DNA of 64,000 bases from Streptomyces iranensis (GTDB taxonomy: Bacteria; Actinomycetota; Actinomycetes; Streptomycetales; Streptomycetaceae): contig NZ_JAGGLR010000027.1 of the NCBI RefSeq assembly GCF_017874715.1, positions 62,001-126,000 of the forward strand, written 5' to 3'. Under the pieces are notes generated by a model. The model saw nothing but the letters and a program-made list of their open reading frames with translations. It searched no databases and was not told the DNA's origin. Positions 25,060-33,777 of this stretch are shown here, in pieces. The translations under genes were made by a program, and so were the position numbers. Each line of letters begins with the position of its first letter. Position 1 is the stretch's first letter.

Positions 25060-26411
25060 GGATTCTCGCCGCAGAGGACCTGTCGATGTTCGGCCGCGAC
25101 CCGTGGTGGCTGATCGTGATCAAGGCCGTCTTCTGCTTCGCGTTCCTGATGGTGACCGTGCTCATCTCCATCGTCATGGAGCGCAAGGTGGTCGGCTGGA
25201 TGCAGCTGCGCATCGGGCCCAACCGCCACGGCCCCTGGGGCATGCTCCAGTCCCTCGCGGACGGCGTGAAGCTGATGCTCAAGGAGGACGTGGTCGTCAA
25301 GGGCGCGGACAAGGCGGTCTACGTCCTGGCGCCGGTCGTCGCGGCCATCCCCGCCTTCATGGCGGTCGCGGTGATGCCGTTCGGCCCGGCCGGCGGCGAG
25401 GTCTCGGTCTTCGGGCACCGCACCGCGATGCAGCTGACCGATCTGCCGATCGCCGTCCTCTACATCCTCGCCACCGCGTCGGTCGGCATCTACGGCATCG
25501 TGCTGGCCGGCTGGTCCTCCGGATCGACGTATCCGCTCCTGGGCGGTCTGCGTTCCTGCGCCCAGATGATCAGCTACGAGATCGCGATGGGGCTCTCCTT
25601 CGCGGCGGTCTTCCTCTACTCCGGGTCGATGTCGACCTCGCAGATCGTGGAATCGCAGCAGGACCGCTGGTACGCGGTGCTGCTGCCGGTCTCGTTCCTC
25701 ATCTACATCGTCTCGATGATCGGTGAGACCAACCGGGCGCCGTTCGACATGCCGGAGTCCGAGGGCGACCTGGTCGGCGGCTTCAACACCGAGTACTCCT
25801 CGATCAAGTTCGCGATGTTCATGCTCGCCGAGTACATCAACATGGTCACCGTCTCGATGGTCGCCGTCACCCTCTTCCTCGGCGGCTGGCGGGCGCCCTG
25901 GCCGATCAGCACCTTCTGGGAGGGCGCCAACCACGGCTGGTGGCCGCTGCTGTGGTTCGTCGGCAAGGTCGTGACATCGCTCTTCGTCTTCATCTGGGTG
26001 CGCGGCACGCTTCCTCGTGTCCGCTACGACCAGTTCATGAAGCTGGGCTGGAAGGTGCTCATCCCGATCTCGATGGTCTGGCTGATGCTGGTCGCCACCG
26101 TCCGGGCACTGCGCAACGAGAACTACGACTACCAGGACATCGTGCTCTACGTGGGCAGCGCGGTGATCGCGCTGCTGCTGCTGTCCTTCGTGGTCGACTT
26201 CTTCCGCGACCGCTCGGCGCAGGCCGAGCCCGGAGCGGAACAGGGACCGGAGCCCGCCTTCGATCCGATGGCGGGAGGTTTCCCGGTGCCGCCGCTGCCC
26301 GGCCAGACCTTGCCGCCCGTCCCCCGCCGACGTCCGCACACCGAGCGTGAGTTGATTGTCAGTGGTGGCCCCGACACTGTCAGTGACGGAAAGGAGGCCG
26401 ACGGTGTCTGA
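25056..26411 (+). CDS. nuoH: NADH-quinone oxidoreductase subunit H
   Basis: 451 residues, with eight or nine membrane helices. Conserved KVVGWMQLRIGPNRHGPWG and the ETNRAPFDMPESEGDLVGGFNTEY loop mark the quinone channel. About 60 extra cytosolic residues, rich in Pro, follow the last helix. GTG start overlapping nuoG; the 3' end overlaps nuoI by 8 bases. Confidence 0.97.
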   Translation: MRILAAEDLSMFGRDPWWLIVIKAVFCFAFLMVTVLISIVMERKVVGWMQLRIGPNRHGPWGMLQSLADGVKLMLKEDVVVKGADKAVYVLAPVVAAIPAFMAVAVMPFGPAGGEVSVFGHRTAMQLTDLPIAVLYILATASVGIYGIVLAGWSSGSTYPLLGGLRSCAQMISYEIAMGLSFAAVFLYSGSMSTSQIVESQQDRWYAVLLPVSFLIYIVSMIGETNRAPFDMPESEGDLVGGFNTEYSSIKFAMFMLAEYINMVTVSMVAVTLFLGGWRAPWPISTFWEGANHGWWPLLWFVGKVVTSLFVFIWVRGTLPRVRYDQFMKLGWKVLIPISMVWLMLVATVRALRNENYDYQDIVLYVGSAVIALLLLSFVVDFFRDRSAQAEPGAEQGPEPAFDPMAGGFPVPPLPGQTLPPVPRRRPHTERELIVSGGPDTVSDGKEADGV

Positions 26412-27018
26412 CTTCCAGAATCCGGTGGCCGGCTTCGGCGTGACCTTCAAGGCCATGTTCAAGAAGCGGCTCACCGAACAGTACCCAGAGGTGAAGAAGC
26501 CCACCGCGCCCCGCTTCCACGGACGCCACCAGCTCAACCGGCACCCGGACGGGCTGGAGAAGTGCATCGGCTGCGAGCTGTGCGCCTGGGCCTGCCCCGC
26601 CGACGCGATCTACGTGGAGGGCGCGGACAACACCGACGAGGAGCGCTACTCGCCCGGTGAGCGCTACGGCCGCGTCTACCAGATCAACTATCTGCGCTGC
26701 ATCCTGTGCGGCCTGTGCGTCGAGGCGTGCCCCACCCGGGCGCTGACCATGACCAATGAGTACGAGCTCGCCGACCGCACCCGCGAATCGCTCATCTACA
26801 CCAAGGAGGAGCTGCTCGCGGGCCTCGAGGACGGGATGGTCGACTCCCCGCACGCCATCTACCCCGGCACCGACGAGCAGGACTACTACCGGGGCCTGGT
26901 GACCGAGGCCGCGCCCGGCACCACCCAGCAGGCCGCGGTCAGCAAGGGCGAGACCCTGTCCGACCAGGCCGCGGGGAACGAGGAGTCGCAGGAGCGGCAG
27001 CAGGGGGTGCAAGGATGA
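26404..27018 (+). CDS. nuoI: NADH-quinone oxidoreductase subunit I
   Basis: 204 residues from GTG 26404. Two [4Fe-4S] motifs bind N6a and N6b: Cys54, 57, 60, 64 and Cys99, 102, 105, 109. It bridges NuoG and NuoB in the electron path. The C-terminal tail is Gln/Glu-rich. The stop overlaps nuoJ (ATGA). Confidence 0.97.
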   Translation: MSDFQNPVAGFGVTFKAMFKKRLTEQYPEVKKPTAPRFHGRHQLNRHPDGLEKCIGCELCAWACPADAIYVEGADNTDEERYSPGERYGRVYQINYLRCILCGLCVEACPTRALTMTNEYELADRTRESLIYTKEELLAGLEDGMVDSPHAIYPGTDEQDYYRGLVTEAAPGTTQQAAVSKGETLSDQAAGNEESQERQQGVQG

Positions 27019-27941
27019 GCGGCGGCGCTCTGGCCGCGGCGGCCTCCACCACCTCCACCGGTGAGGCCCTCCAGTTCTGGGTGCTCGGCACCGTCGCCGT
27101 GATCGGCGCGCTGTGCACGATCCTGATGCGCAAGGCCGTGCACAGCGCTCTGTGTCTGGCGGGCACCATGATCGTCCTGGCGATCTTCTACCTCGCCAAC
27201 GGCGCGTACTTCCTGGGCGTCGTCCAGATCGTCGTCTACACCGGCGCGATCATGATGCTCTTCCTCTTCGTGGTGATGCTGGTCGGTGTCACGGCCGCCG
27301 ACTCCCTCAAGGAGACCCTGAAGGGGCAGCGCTGGCTCGCCGCCCTCTGCGGGCTCGGCTTCGGCATCCTGCTGTGCGCCGGGATCGGCAACGCCTCGCT
27401 GAAGACGTGGAACGGCCTGGGCCAGGCCAACTCCGGCGGCAATGTGGAGGGTCTGGCGTCGCTGATCTTCACCAAGTACGTCTTCGCCTTCGAGATCACC
27501 GGCGCGCTGCTGATCACCGCGGCGGTCGGCGCGATGGTGCTGACCCACCGCGAGCGCACCGAGCGGGCCCGTACCCAGCGCGAGCAGTCCGAGGCGCGGG
27601 TGCGCACCGGGCGGAACGTGCCGCCGCTGCCGGCGCCCGGTGTGTACGCGCGGCACAACGCGGTGGACATCCCCGGTCTGCTGCCCGACGGCACCCCGTC
27701 CGACCTCACGGTCAACGCGACGCTGCGCGGCCGTGGTCAGATCCGGGATGTCTCCAGCGAGGCGCTGGCCGAGCTGGCGGCGCTGGAGCAGCGCTCGCAG
27801 CGCTGGCTGGGCCGGAAGGGCAACGGGACCGGCAAGCCGTCCGGAGGCCCCGGGAAGCCGGGCACTTCCGAGAACGGCGAGAACGGCGAAGACGGCGAGA
27901 ACGCGGGCAGTGCGCCGAATCCGAGGGGAGTCGCCAAGTGA
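27015..27941 (+). CDS. nuoJ: NADH-quinone oxidoreductase subunit J
   Basis: 308 residues. Five membrane helices fill residues 15-185; the family stretch GAYFLGVVQIVVYTGAIMMLF is at about 68-88. A hydrophilic tail of about 120 residues ends in Gly/Glu/Asn-rich repeats (NGENGEDGEN). The E. coli subunit has only 184 residues, so the tail is an actinobacterial addition. GTGA overlap with nuoK. Confidence 0.95.
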   Translation: MSGGALAAAASTTSTGEALQFWVLGTVAVIGALCTILMRKAVHSALCLAGTMIVLAIFYLANGAYFLGVVQIVVYTGAIMMLFLFVVMLVGVTAADSLKETLKGQRWLAALCGLGFGILLCAGIGNASLKTWNGLGQANSGGNVEGLASLIFTKYVFAFEITGALLITAAVGAMVLTHRERTERARTQREQSEARVRTGRNVPPLPAPGVYARHNAVDIPGLLPDGTPSDLTVNATLRGRGQIRDVSSEALAELAALEQRSQRWLGRKGNGTGKPSGGPGKPGTSENGENGEDGENAGSAPNPRGVAK

Positions 27942-28237
27942 ATCCGGTCAACTACCTCTACCTGGCCGCCCTGTTGTTCACCATTGGTGCGGCCGGCGTC
28001 GTCATCAGGCGGAACGCGATCGTCCTCTTCATGTGCGTCGAGCTGATGCTGAACGCGTGCAACCTGGCGTTCGTCACCTTCTCCCGGCTGCACGGCAATC
28101 TCGACGGCCAGATCATCGCCTTCTTCACGATGGTCGTGGCCGCGGCGGAGGTTGTGGTCGGTCTCGCGATCATCGTGACCGTCTTCCGCTCCCGCCACTC
28201 GGCCTCGGTCGACGACGCCAGCCTGATGAAGCTCTAG
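27938..28237 (+). CDS. nuoK: NADH-quinone oxidoreductase subunit K
   Basis: 99 residues, three helices. The conserved membrane glutamate is in FMCVELMLNACNL; the second is in VVAAAEVVVGLAI. It is part of the proton-pumping arm. A 16-bp gap precedes nuoL. Confidence 0.97.
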   Translation: MNPVNYLYLAALLFTIGAAGVVIRRNAIVLFMCVELMLNACNLAFVTFSRLHGNLDGQIIAFFTMVVAAAEVVVGLAIIVTVFRSRHSASVDDASLMKL

Positions 28238-28253
28238 AAGGGGTCGCGTTCAA

Positions 28254-30149
28254 GTGGAGAACCTCATCGGATTGCTTGTAGCGGTCCCGCTGCTCGGCGC
28301 GGCCCTGCTGCTGTGCGGAGGGCGGCGGCTGGACGGCAAGGGCCACTACATCGGCACGGTGCTCGCCGGCGCCTCCTTCGTCATCGGCGCGGTGCTCTTC
28401 GCCGACATGCTCGGCCGCGGCGAGCACGACCGGGCCCTGCACAGCAAGGTCTTCAGCTGGATCCCGGTGGGCGGCTTCCGCGCGGACGTCGCCTTCCAGC
28501 TCGACCAGCTGTCCATGACCTTCGTCCTGCTGATCACCGGTGTGGGCACGCTGATCCACATCTACTCGATCGGCTATATGGAGCACGACGAGCGCCGCCG
28601 CCGCTTCTTCGGCTATCTCAATCTCTTCCTCGCGGCGATGCTGCTGCTCGTCCTCGCCGACAACTACCTGCTGCTGTACGTCGGCTGGGAGGGCGTCGGC
28701 CTCGCCTCGTACCTGCTCATCGGCTTCTGGCAGCACAAGCCCAGCGCGGCCACGGCGGCGAAGAAGGCGTTCATCGTCAACCGCGTCGGCGACGTCGGCC
28801 TGTCGATCGCGATCATGCTGATGTTCACGACGTTCGGGACCTTCACCTTCGCCCCGGTGCTGACGAACGCGGACCACGCGAGCGAGGGCAAGCTCACCGC
28901 GATCGGGCTGATGCTGCTCCTCGCGGCCTGCGGCAAGTCGGCCCAGGTGCCGCTGCAGTCCTGGCTCGGGGACGCGATGGAGGGCCCGACCCCGGTCTCG
29001 GCCCTCATCCACGCGGCGACCATGGTGACCGCGGGCGTGTATCTGATCACCCGCTCCGGCGCGATCTTCAACGCCGCGCCGGACGCACAGGCCGCGGTGG
29101 TCGCGGTCGGCGCGGTCACGCTCCTGTTCGGTGCGATCGTCGGTTGCGCCAAGGACGACATCAAGAAGGCCCTGGCCGGGTCCACCATGTCGCAGATCGG
29201 CTACATGATCCTGGCCGCCGGGCTCGGCCCCATCGGCTATGTCTTCGCGATCATGCACCTGGTGACCCACGGCTTCTTCAAGGCGGGGCTCTTCCTCGGG
29301 GCCGGGTCGGTCATGCACGCCATGAACGACGAGGTCGACATGCGCAAGTACGGCGGTCTGCGCAAGTACATGCCGGTCACCTTCATCACCTTCGGGCTCG
29401 GCTATCTCGCGATCATCGGCTTCCCCGGACTGTCCGGCTTCTGGTCCAAGGACAAGATCATCGAGGCGGCGTTCGCCAAGGGCGGCACCGAGGGCTGGAT
29501 CCTCGGCGGCGCGGCCCTGCTGGGCGCGGCCATCACCGCGTACTACATGACGCGGGTGATGCTGCTGACCTTCTTCGGCGAGAAGCGCTGGGTGCCGGAC
29601 GAGGAGGGCCACGAGCCGCATCCGCACGAGTCGCCCTCGTCCATGACCATCCCCATGATCGTCCTGGCCGTGGGATCGGTCTTCGCGGGCGGGCTGTTCA
29701 GCGTCAACGACGCGTTCCTGAAGTGGCTGGAGCCGGTCACGGGTCACAGCCACGGCGACTCCCCGCTCAGCGCCGCGGCGGTCACCGCCGGGACGATGGT
29801 GGTGCTGGCGATCGGCGTCGCCCTCGCCTGGGCGCAGTACGGACGCCGGCCGGTGCCGCGCACCGCCCCCCGCGGATCCCTGCTCACCCGGGCCGCCCGG
29901 CGCGATCTGCTCCAGGACGACTTCAACCATGTCGCGCTCGTCAAACCAGGCCAGTATCTGACCCGCGGTCTGGTCTATGTCGACCACAAGCTGGTCGACG
30001 GGGTGGTCAACGGCACCGCGGCCTCGGTCGGCGGGCTCTCCGGCCGACTGCGAAAGCTGCAGAACGGCTATGCCCGTACGTACGCGGTCTCGATGTTCGG
30101 CGGTACGGCGGTGCTCATCGCCGCGACCCTGCTGATGAGGGCGGTCTGA
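28254..30149 (+). CDS. nuoL: NADH-quinone oxidoreductase subunit L
   Basis: 631 residues. Antiporter-like subunit with about 16 helices and the long lateral helix at the C terminus. Conserved WEGVGLASYLLIGFW and HAATMVTAGVYL motifs carry the pump residues. GTG start with GAAGGGG upstream. This is the distal proton channel. Confidence 0.97.
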   Translation: MENLIGLLVAVPLLGAALLLCGGRRLDGKGHYIGTVLAGASFVIGAVLFADMLGRGEHDRALHSKVFSWIPVGGFRADVAFQLDQLSMTFVLLITGVGTLIHIYSIGYMEHDERRRRFFGYLNLFLAAMLLLVLADNYLLLYVGWEGVGLASYLLIGFWQHKPSAATAAKKAFIVNRVGDVGLSIAIMLMFTTFGTFTFAPVLTNADHASEGKLTAIGLMLLLAACGKSAQVPLQSWLGDAMEGPTPVSALIHAATMVTAGVYLITRSGAIFNAAPDAQAAVVAVGAVTLLFGAIVGCAKDDIKKALAGSTMSQIGYMILAAGLGPIGYVFAIMHLVTHGFFKAGLFLGAGSVMHAMNDEVDMRKYGGLRKYMPVTFITFGLGYLAIIGFPGLSGFWSKDKIIEAAFAKGGTEGWILGGAALLGAAITAYYMTRVMLLTFFGEKRWVPDEEGHEPHPHESPSSMTIPMIVLAVGSVFAGGLFSVNDAFLKWLEPVTGHSHGDSPLSAAAVTAGTMVVLAIGVALAWAQYGRRPVPRTAPRGSLLTRAARRDLLQDDFNHVALVKPGQYLTRGLVYVDHKLVDGVVNGTAASVGGLSGRLRKLQNGYARTYAVSMFGGTAVLIAATLLMRAV

Positions 30150-30152
30150 GTC

Positions 30153-31817
30153 ATGTCATTTCCCCTGCTGACGGCCACGGCCGTGGTACCCGCGCTCGGC
30201 GCGGTGGCCACCGCCGCCATGCCCGCCGCCCAGCGCGCCGCCGCCAAGTGGGTGGCGCTGGGCTTCTCCCTGGTCACCCTCGCCCTCGCGGCGGTCATGC
30301 TGGTCCGCTTCGACCCCGGCGGTGCCCGCTTCCAGCTCACCGAATCCCACGCCTGGATCAAGGACTTCGGCGTCCGCTACGAACTGGGCGTGGACGGGAT
30401 CGCGGTCGCGCTGATCGCGCTCACCGCCGTGCTCATCCCCTTCATCATCCTGGCGGGCTGGCATGACGCCGATCCGCTGGAAAGCGCCCGCCCCAACCGC
30501 CGCTGGCGGCCCACCCAGGGCTTCTTCGCGCTGATCCTGATGGTCGAGGCGATGGTGGTGATCTCCTTCGAGGCCACCGACGTCTTCCTCTTCTACATCT
30601 TCTTCGAGGCCATGCTGATCCCGATGTACTTCCTCATCGGGGGCTTCGGGGACCGGGCCGGGGGCCGCTCCGAGGAGGAGACGGCCACTCAGCGCTCGTA
30701 CGCCGCGGTGAAGTTCCTCCTCTACAACCTGGCGGGCGGGCTGATCATGCTCGCCGCGGTGGTCGGTCTGTACGCGGTCACCGCCGATCAGCTCGGCACC
30801 GGCACCTTCTCGCTCCAGGAGATCGTCCAGGCGCGGGCGGGCGGCCGGCTGGACATGGCGTCCGGCACCGAGCGGCTGCTCTTTCTCGGCTTCTTCTTCG
30901 CCTTCGCGGTGAAGGCGCCGCTGTGGCCGCTGCACACCTGGCTGCCCAATGCGATGGGGGAGTCCACCGCCCCGGTCGCCGTGCTGATCACCGCGGTGGT
31001 CGACAAGGTCGGCACCTTCGCGATGCTCCGCTTCTGTCTCCAGCTCTTCCCGGAGGCCAGCAAGTGGGCCACCCCGGCGATCATGATCCTGGCGCTCATC
31101 AGCATCATCTACGGGGCGCTGCTGGCGATCGGCCAGCGGGACATCAAGCGGCTGATCGCCTACGCCTCGATCTCCCACTTCGGCTTCATCATCCTGGGCA
31201 TCTTCGCGATGACCACCCAGGGCCAGGGCGGCGCCACCCTCTACATGGTCAACCACGGCGTCTCCACGGCCGCGCTGATGCTGGTGGCCGGGTTCCTGAT
31301 CACCCGGCGCGGTTCGCGGCTCATCGCCGACTACGGCGGGGTGCAGAAGGTCGCCCCGGTGCTCGCCGGCACCTTCCTGATCGGCGGGCTCGCCACCCTC
31401 TCGCTGCCCGGACTCGCGCCGTTCATCAGCGAATTCCTGGTCCTGGTCGGCACGTTCAGCCGCTACCCGGCGTTCGGCGTGATCGCGACCGTCGGAATAG
31501 TGCTGGCGGCGCTCTACGTCCTGATCCTCTACCAACGCACCATGACCGGTCCGGTGAAGGCCGAGGTGCGGTCCATGCCCGATCTGCGGGTGCGTGAGCT
31601 GGTCGTCGTGGCCCCGCTCATCGCGCTGCTGATCTTCCTCGGGGTCTATCCGAAGCCGCTGGCCGACATCGTCAACCCGGCGGTCGACCACACGATGTCC
31701 GTGGTGGACAAGAAGGATCCCAAGCCCGATCACCCCGTCACCGACGCGGGCTGGTTCAGCTACAGCCCGAAGTCCGAGGGTGCTTCCCACGACGGTGCTT
31801 CCGGAGGTGCCAAGTGA
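30153..31817 (+). CDS. nuoM: NADH-quinone oxidoreductase subunit M
   Basis: 554 residues. Antiporter-like subunit; FFEAMLIPMYFLIG and LPLHTW-like WPLHTWLPNAMGESTAPVAV are clear. The C-terminal cytosolic tail (PKPDHP onward) is Gly/Ser-rich. The stop overlaps nuoN (GTGA). Confidence 0.97.
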   Translation: MSFPLLTATAVVPALGAVATAAMPAAQRAAAKWVALGFSLVTLALAAVMLVRFDPGGARFQLTESHAWIKDFGVRYELGVDGIAVALIALTAVLIPFIILAGWHDADPLESARPNRRWRPTQGFFALILMVEAMVVISFEATDVFLFYIFFEAMLIPMYFLIGGFGDRAGGRSEEETATQRSYAAVKFLLYNLAGGLIMLAAVVGLYAVTADQLGTGTFSLQEIVQARAGGRLDMASGTERLLFLGFFFAFAVKAPLWPLHTWLPNAMGESTAPVAVLITAVVDKVGTFAMLRFCLQLFPEASKWATPAIMILALISIIYGALLAIGQRDIKRLIAYASISHFGFIILGIFAMTTQGQGGATLYMVNHGVSTAALMLVAGFLITRRGSRLIADYGGVQKVAPVLAGTFLIGGLATLSLPGLAPFISEFLVLVGTFSRYPAFGVIATVGIVLAALYVLILYQRTMTGPVKAEVRSMPDLRVRELVVVAPLIALLIFLGVYPKPLADIVNPAVDHTMSVVDKKDPKPDHPVTDAGWFSYSPKSEGASHDGASGGAK

Positions 31818-33466
31818 CCCACGCGGCCACTGTCCACAGCCTGTGGACAACAGCGGCGGCGGCGCCCGACAAGATCCCGTCGCCCGATATCGAGTACGGG
31901 CAGCTGTCGCCCACGCTGATCGTGCTCGGCGCCGCGATCGTCGGCGTCCTGATCGAGGCGTTCCTCCCGCGCCGCCAGCGGTATGTGGCGCAGCTGTTCG
32001 TCTCCGTGGTCGCCCTGGCCGCGGCCTTCGCCGCCGTGATCGGCCTCGCCGCCGGTGACTACGGCACGAGTAAGGCCCATGTCGCGGCCATGGGCGCGAT
32101 CGCGGTCGACGGACCGGCGCTCTTCCTGCAGGGGACCATTCTCCTGGTGGCGCTGGTGGCGGTGTTCACCTTCGCCGAGCGGCGGCTGGATCCGGTGGTG
32201 CACGGCAACCGCGTCGACTCCTTCGCGGCCCAGGCCGCGGCCGTGCCCGGCGGCGACGCCGAAAAGGCCGCCGTCAAGGCGGGGTTCACCACCACCGAGG
32301 TCTTTCCGCTGGTCCTCTTCGCGGTCGGCGGCATGCTGGTCTTCCCGTCCGCCAACGATCTGCTGACACTCTTCGTGGCGCTGGAGGTCTTCTCCCTGCC
32401 GCTGTACATCCTGTGCGCGCTGGCCCGGCGCCATCGCGCGCTGTCGCAGGAGGCCGCGGTCAAGTACTTCCTGCTGGGCGCCTTCTCCTCGGCGTTCCTG
32501 CTCTTCGGCATCGCCCTGCTGTACGGCTACGCGGGCACGGTCGCCTACTCCGGGATCGCGGACGTCGTCGACGGCCAGGTCAGGAACGTCACCCCGGCGC
32601 TCGCCGGGACCATGGGCAATGACGCGCTGCTGCTGATCGGCGGGGCGATGGTGCTGATGGGGCTGCTGTTCAAGATCGGCGCCGTGCCGTTCCACATGTG
32701 GACCCCCGACGTCTACCAGGGCGCCCCCACCCCCGTGACCGGTTTCATGGCGGCGGCCACCAAGGTCGCGGCCTTCGGCGCGCTGCTGCGGCTGCTCTAC
32801 GTCGTGCTGCCCGGATTGCGCTGGGACTGGCGGCCGGTGATGTGGGGCGTCGCCATCGTCACCATGCTGGGCGGCGCGATCGTGGCCGTCACCCAGACCG
32901 ATGTGAAGCGGCTGCTGGCGTACTCCTCGATCGCCCACGCCGGGTTCATCCTGGCCGGTGTCATCGCCACCACGCCCGACGGCATCTCCTCCGTCCTCTT
33001 CTACCTCGCCGCGTACTCCTTCGTGACCCTCGGCGCCTTCGCGGTGGTCACCCTGGTGCGGGACGCGGGCGGCGAGGCCACCCACCTGTCCAAGTGGGCC
33101 GGTCTCGGCCGCCGTTCGCCCCTGGTGGCCGCCGTCTTTGCGGTCTTCCTGCTGGCCTTCGCCGGTATCCCGCTGACCAGCGGCTTCGCCGGAAAGTTCG
33201 CGGTCTTCAAGGCGGCGGCCGACGGTGGGGCGGGCCCGCTGGTGGTGATCGGTGTGATCTCCTCGGCGATCGCCGCGTTCTTCTACATCCGGGTGATCGT
33301 GCTGATGTTCTTCAGCGAGCCGCGCACGGACGGCCCGTCCGTGGCCGTGCCGTCCCCGCTGACCTCGTCGGCCATCGCGATCGGGGTGGCGGTCACGCTC
33401 GTCCTGGGCGTCGCCCCGCAGTACTTCCTGGACCTCGCGAGCCAGGCGGGCGTCTTCGTCCGCTAG
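31814..33466 (+). CDS. nuoN: NADH-quinone oxidoreductase subunit N
   Basis: 550 residues. Third antiporter-like subunit; FVALEVFSLPLYILCAL and PFHMWTPDVYQGAPTPVTGFM are the key segments. It is the last gene of the operon. GC-rich hairpins follow within 200 bp. Confidence 0.97.
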   Translation: MTHAATVHSLWTTAAAAPDKIPSPDIEYGQLSPTLIVLGAAIVGVLIEAFLPRRQRYVAQLFVSVVALAAAFAAVIGLAAGDYGTSKAHVAAMGAIAVDGPALFLQGTILLVALVAVFTFAERRLDPVVHGNRVDSFAAQAAAVPGGDAEKAAVKAGFTTTEVFPLVLFAVGGMLVFPSANDLLTLFVALEVFSLPLYILCALARRHRALSQEAAVKYFLLGAFSSAFLLFGIALLYGYAGTVAYSGIADVVDGQVRNVTPALAGTMGNDALLLIGGAMVLMGLLFKIGAVPFHMWTPDVYQGAPTPVTGFMAAATKVAAFGALLRLLYVVLPGLRWDWRPVMWGVAIVTMLGGAIVAVTQTDVKRLLAYSSIAHAGFILAGVIATTPDGISSVLFYLAAYSFVTLGAFAVVTLVRDAGGEATHLSKWAGLGRRSPLVAAVFAVFLLAFAGIPLTSGFAGKFAVFKAAADGGAGPLVVIGVISSAIAAFFYIRVIVLMFFSEPRTDGPSVAVPSPLTSSAIAIGVAVTLVLGVAPQYFLDLASQAGVFVR

Positions 33467-33777
33467 CCATCCCCCACCCCGCCCCAACCCGAACCCATGG
33501 GGCTCCGCCCCTGGCCCCCGGCCGGGCCCGGACACCACCACGGTGCCCGCGCCCGGCCGGAGCCATTCCCCACCCCGCCTCTCCCCGAACGTGGGGGGCT
33601 GGGCCTCTTGGCTTCCGGCCGGGCGGGGATACCGCGTCGGGGTGCAATTCCAGCCCCTCCGGCGATTGAGGAGCGGGGTCCGGGGCGGAGCCCCGGCGGG
33701 GGTCAGGGGGGCGGAGCCCCCTGGTTCGGGAAGGGGCGGGGTGGGGCAAGCCCGCCGCAGGCGTCGATGCGCCGACG
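33467..33777. other. 311-bp region between nuoN and the convergent flavoprotein gene
   Basis: No gene seen. The region is full of GC-rich dyads. CCGGGGCGGAGCCCCGG (33680-33696) and CAGGGGG/CCCCCTG (33704-33723) form good stem-loops that could end both transcripts. A dispersed Streptomyces-type repeat lies at 33649-33696. Confidence 0.7.
33649..33696 (+). repeat. Dispersed Streptomyces intergenic repeat
   Basis: The segment reading CCAGCCCCTCCGGCGATTGA and then GGAGCGGGGTCCGGGGCGGA matches a motif I recall as very frequent between Streptomyces genes. It ends in the CCGGGGCGGAGCCCCGG hairpin. A terminator role is likely. Confidence 0.65.
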
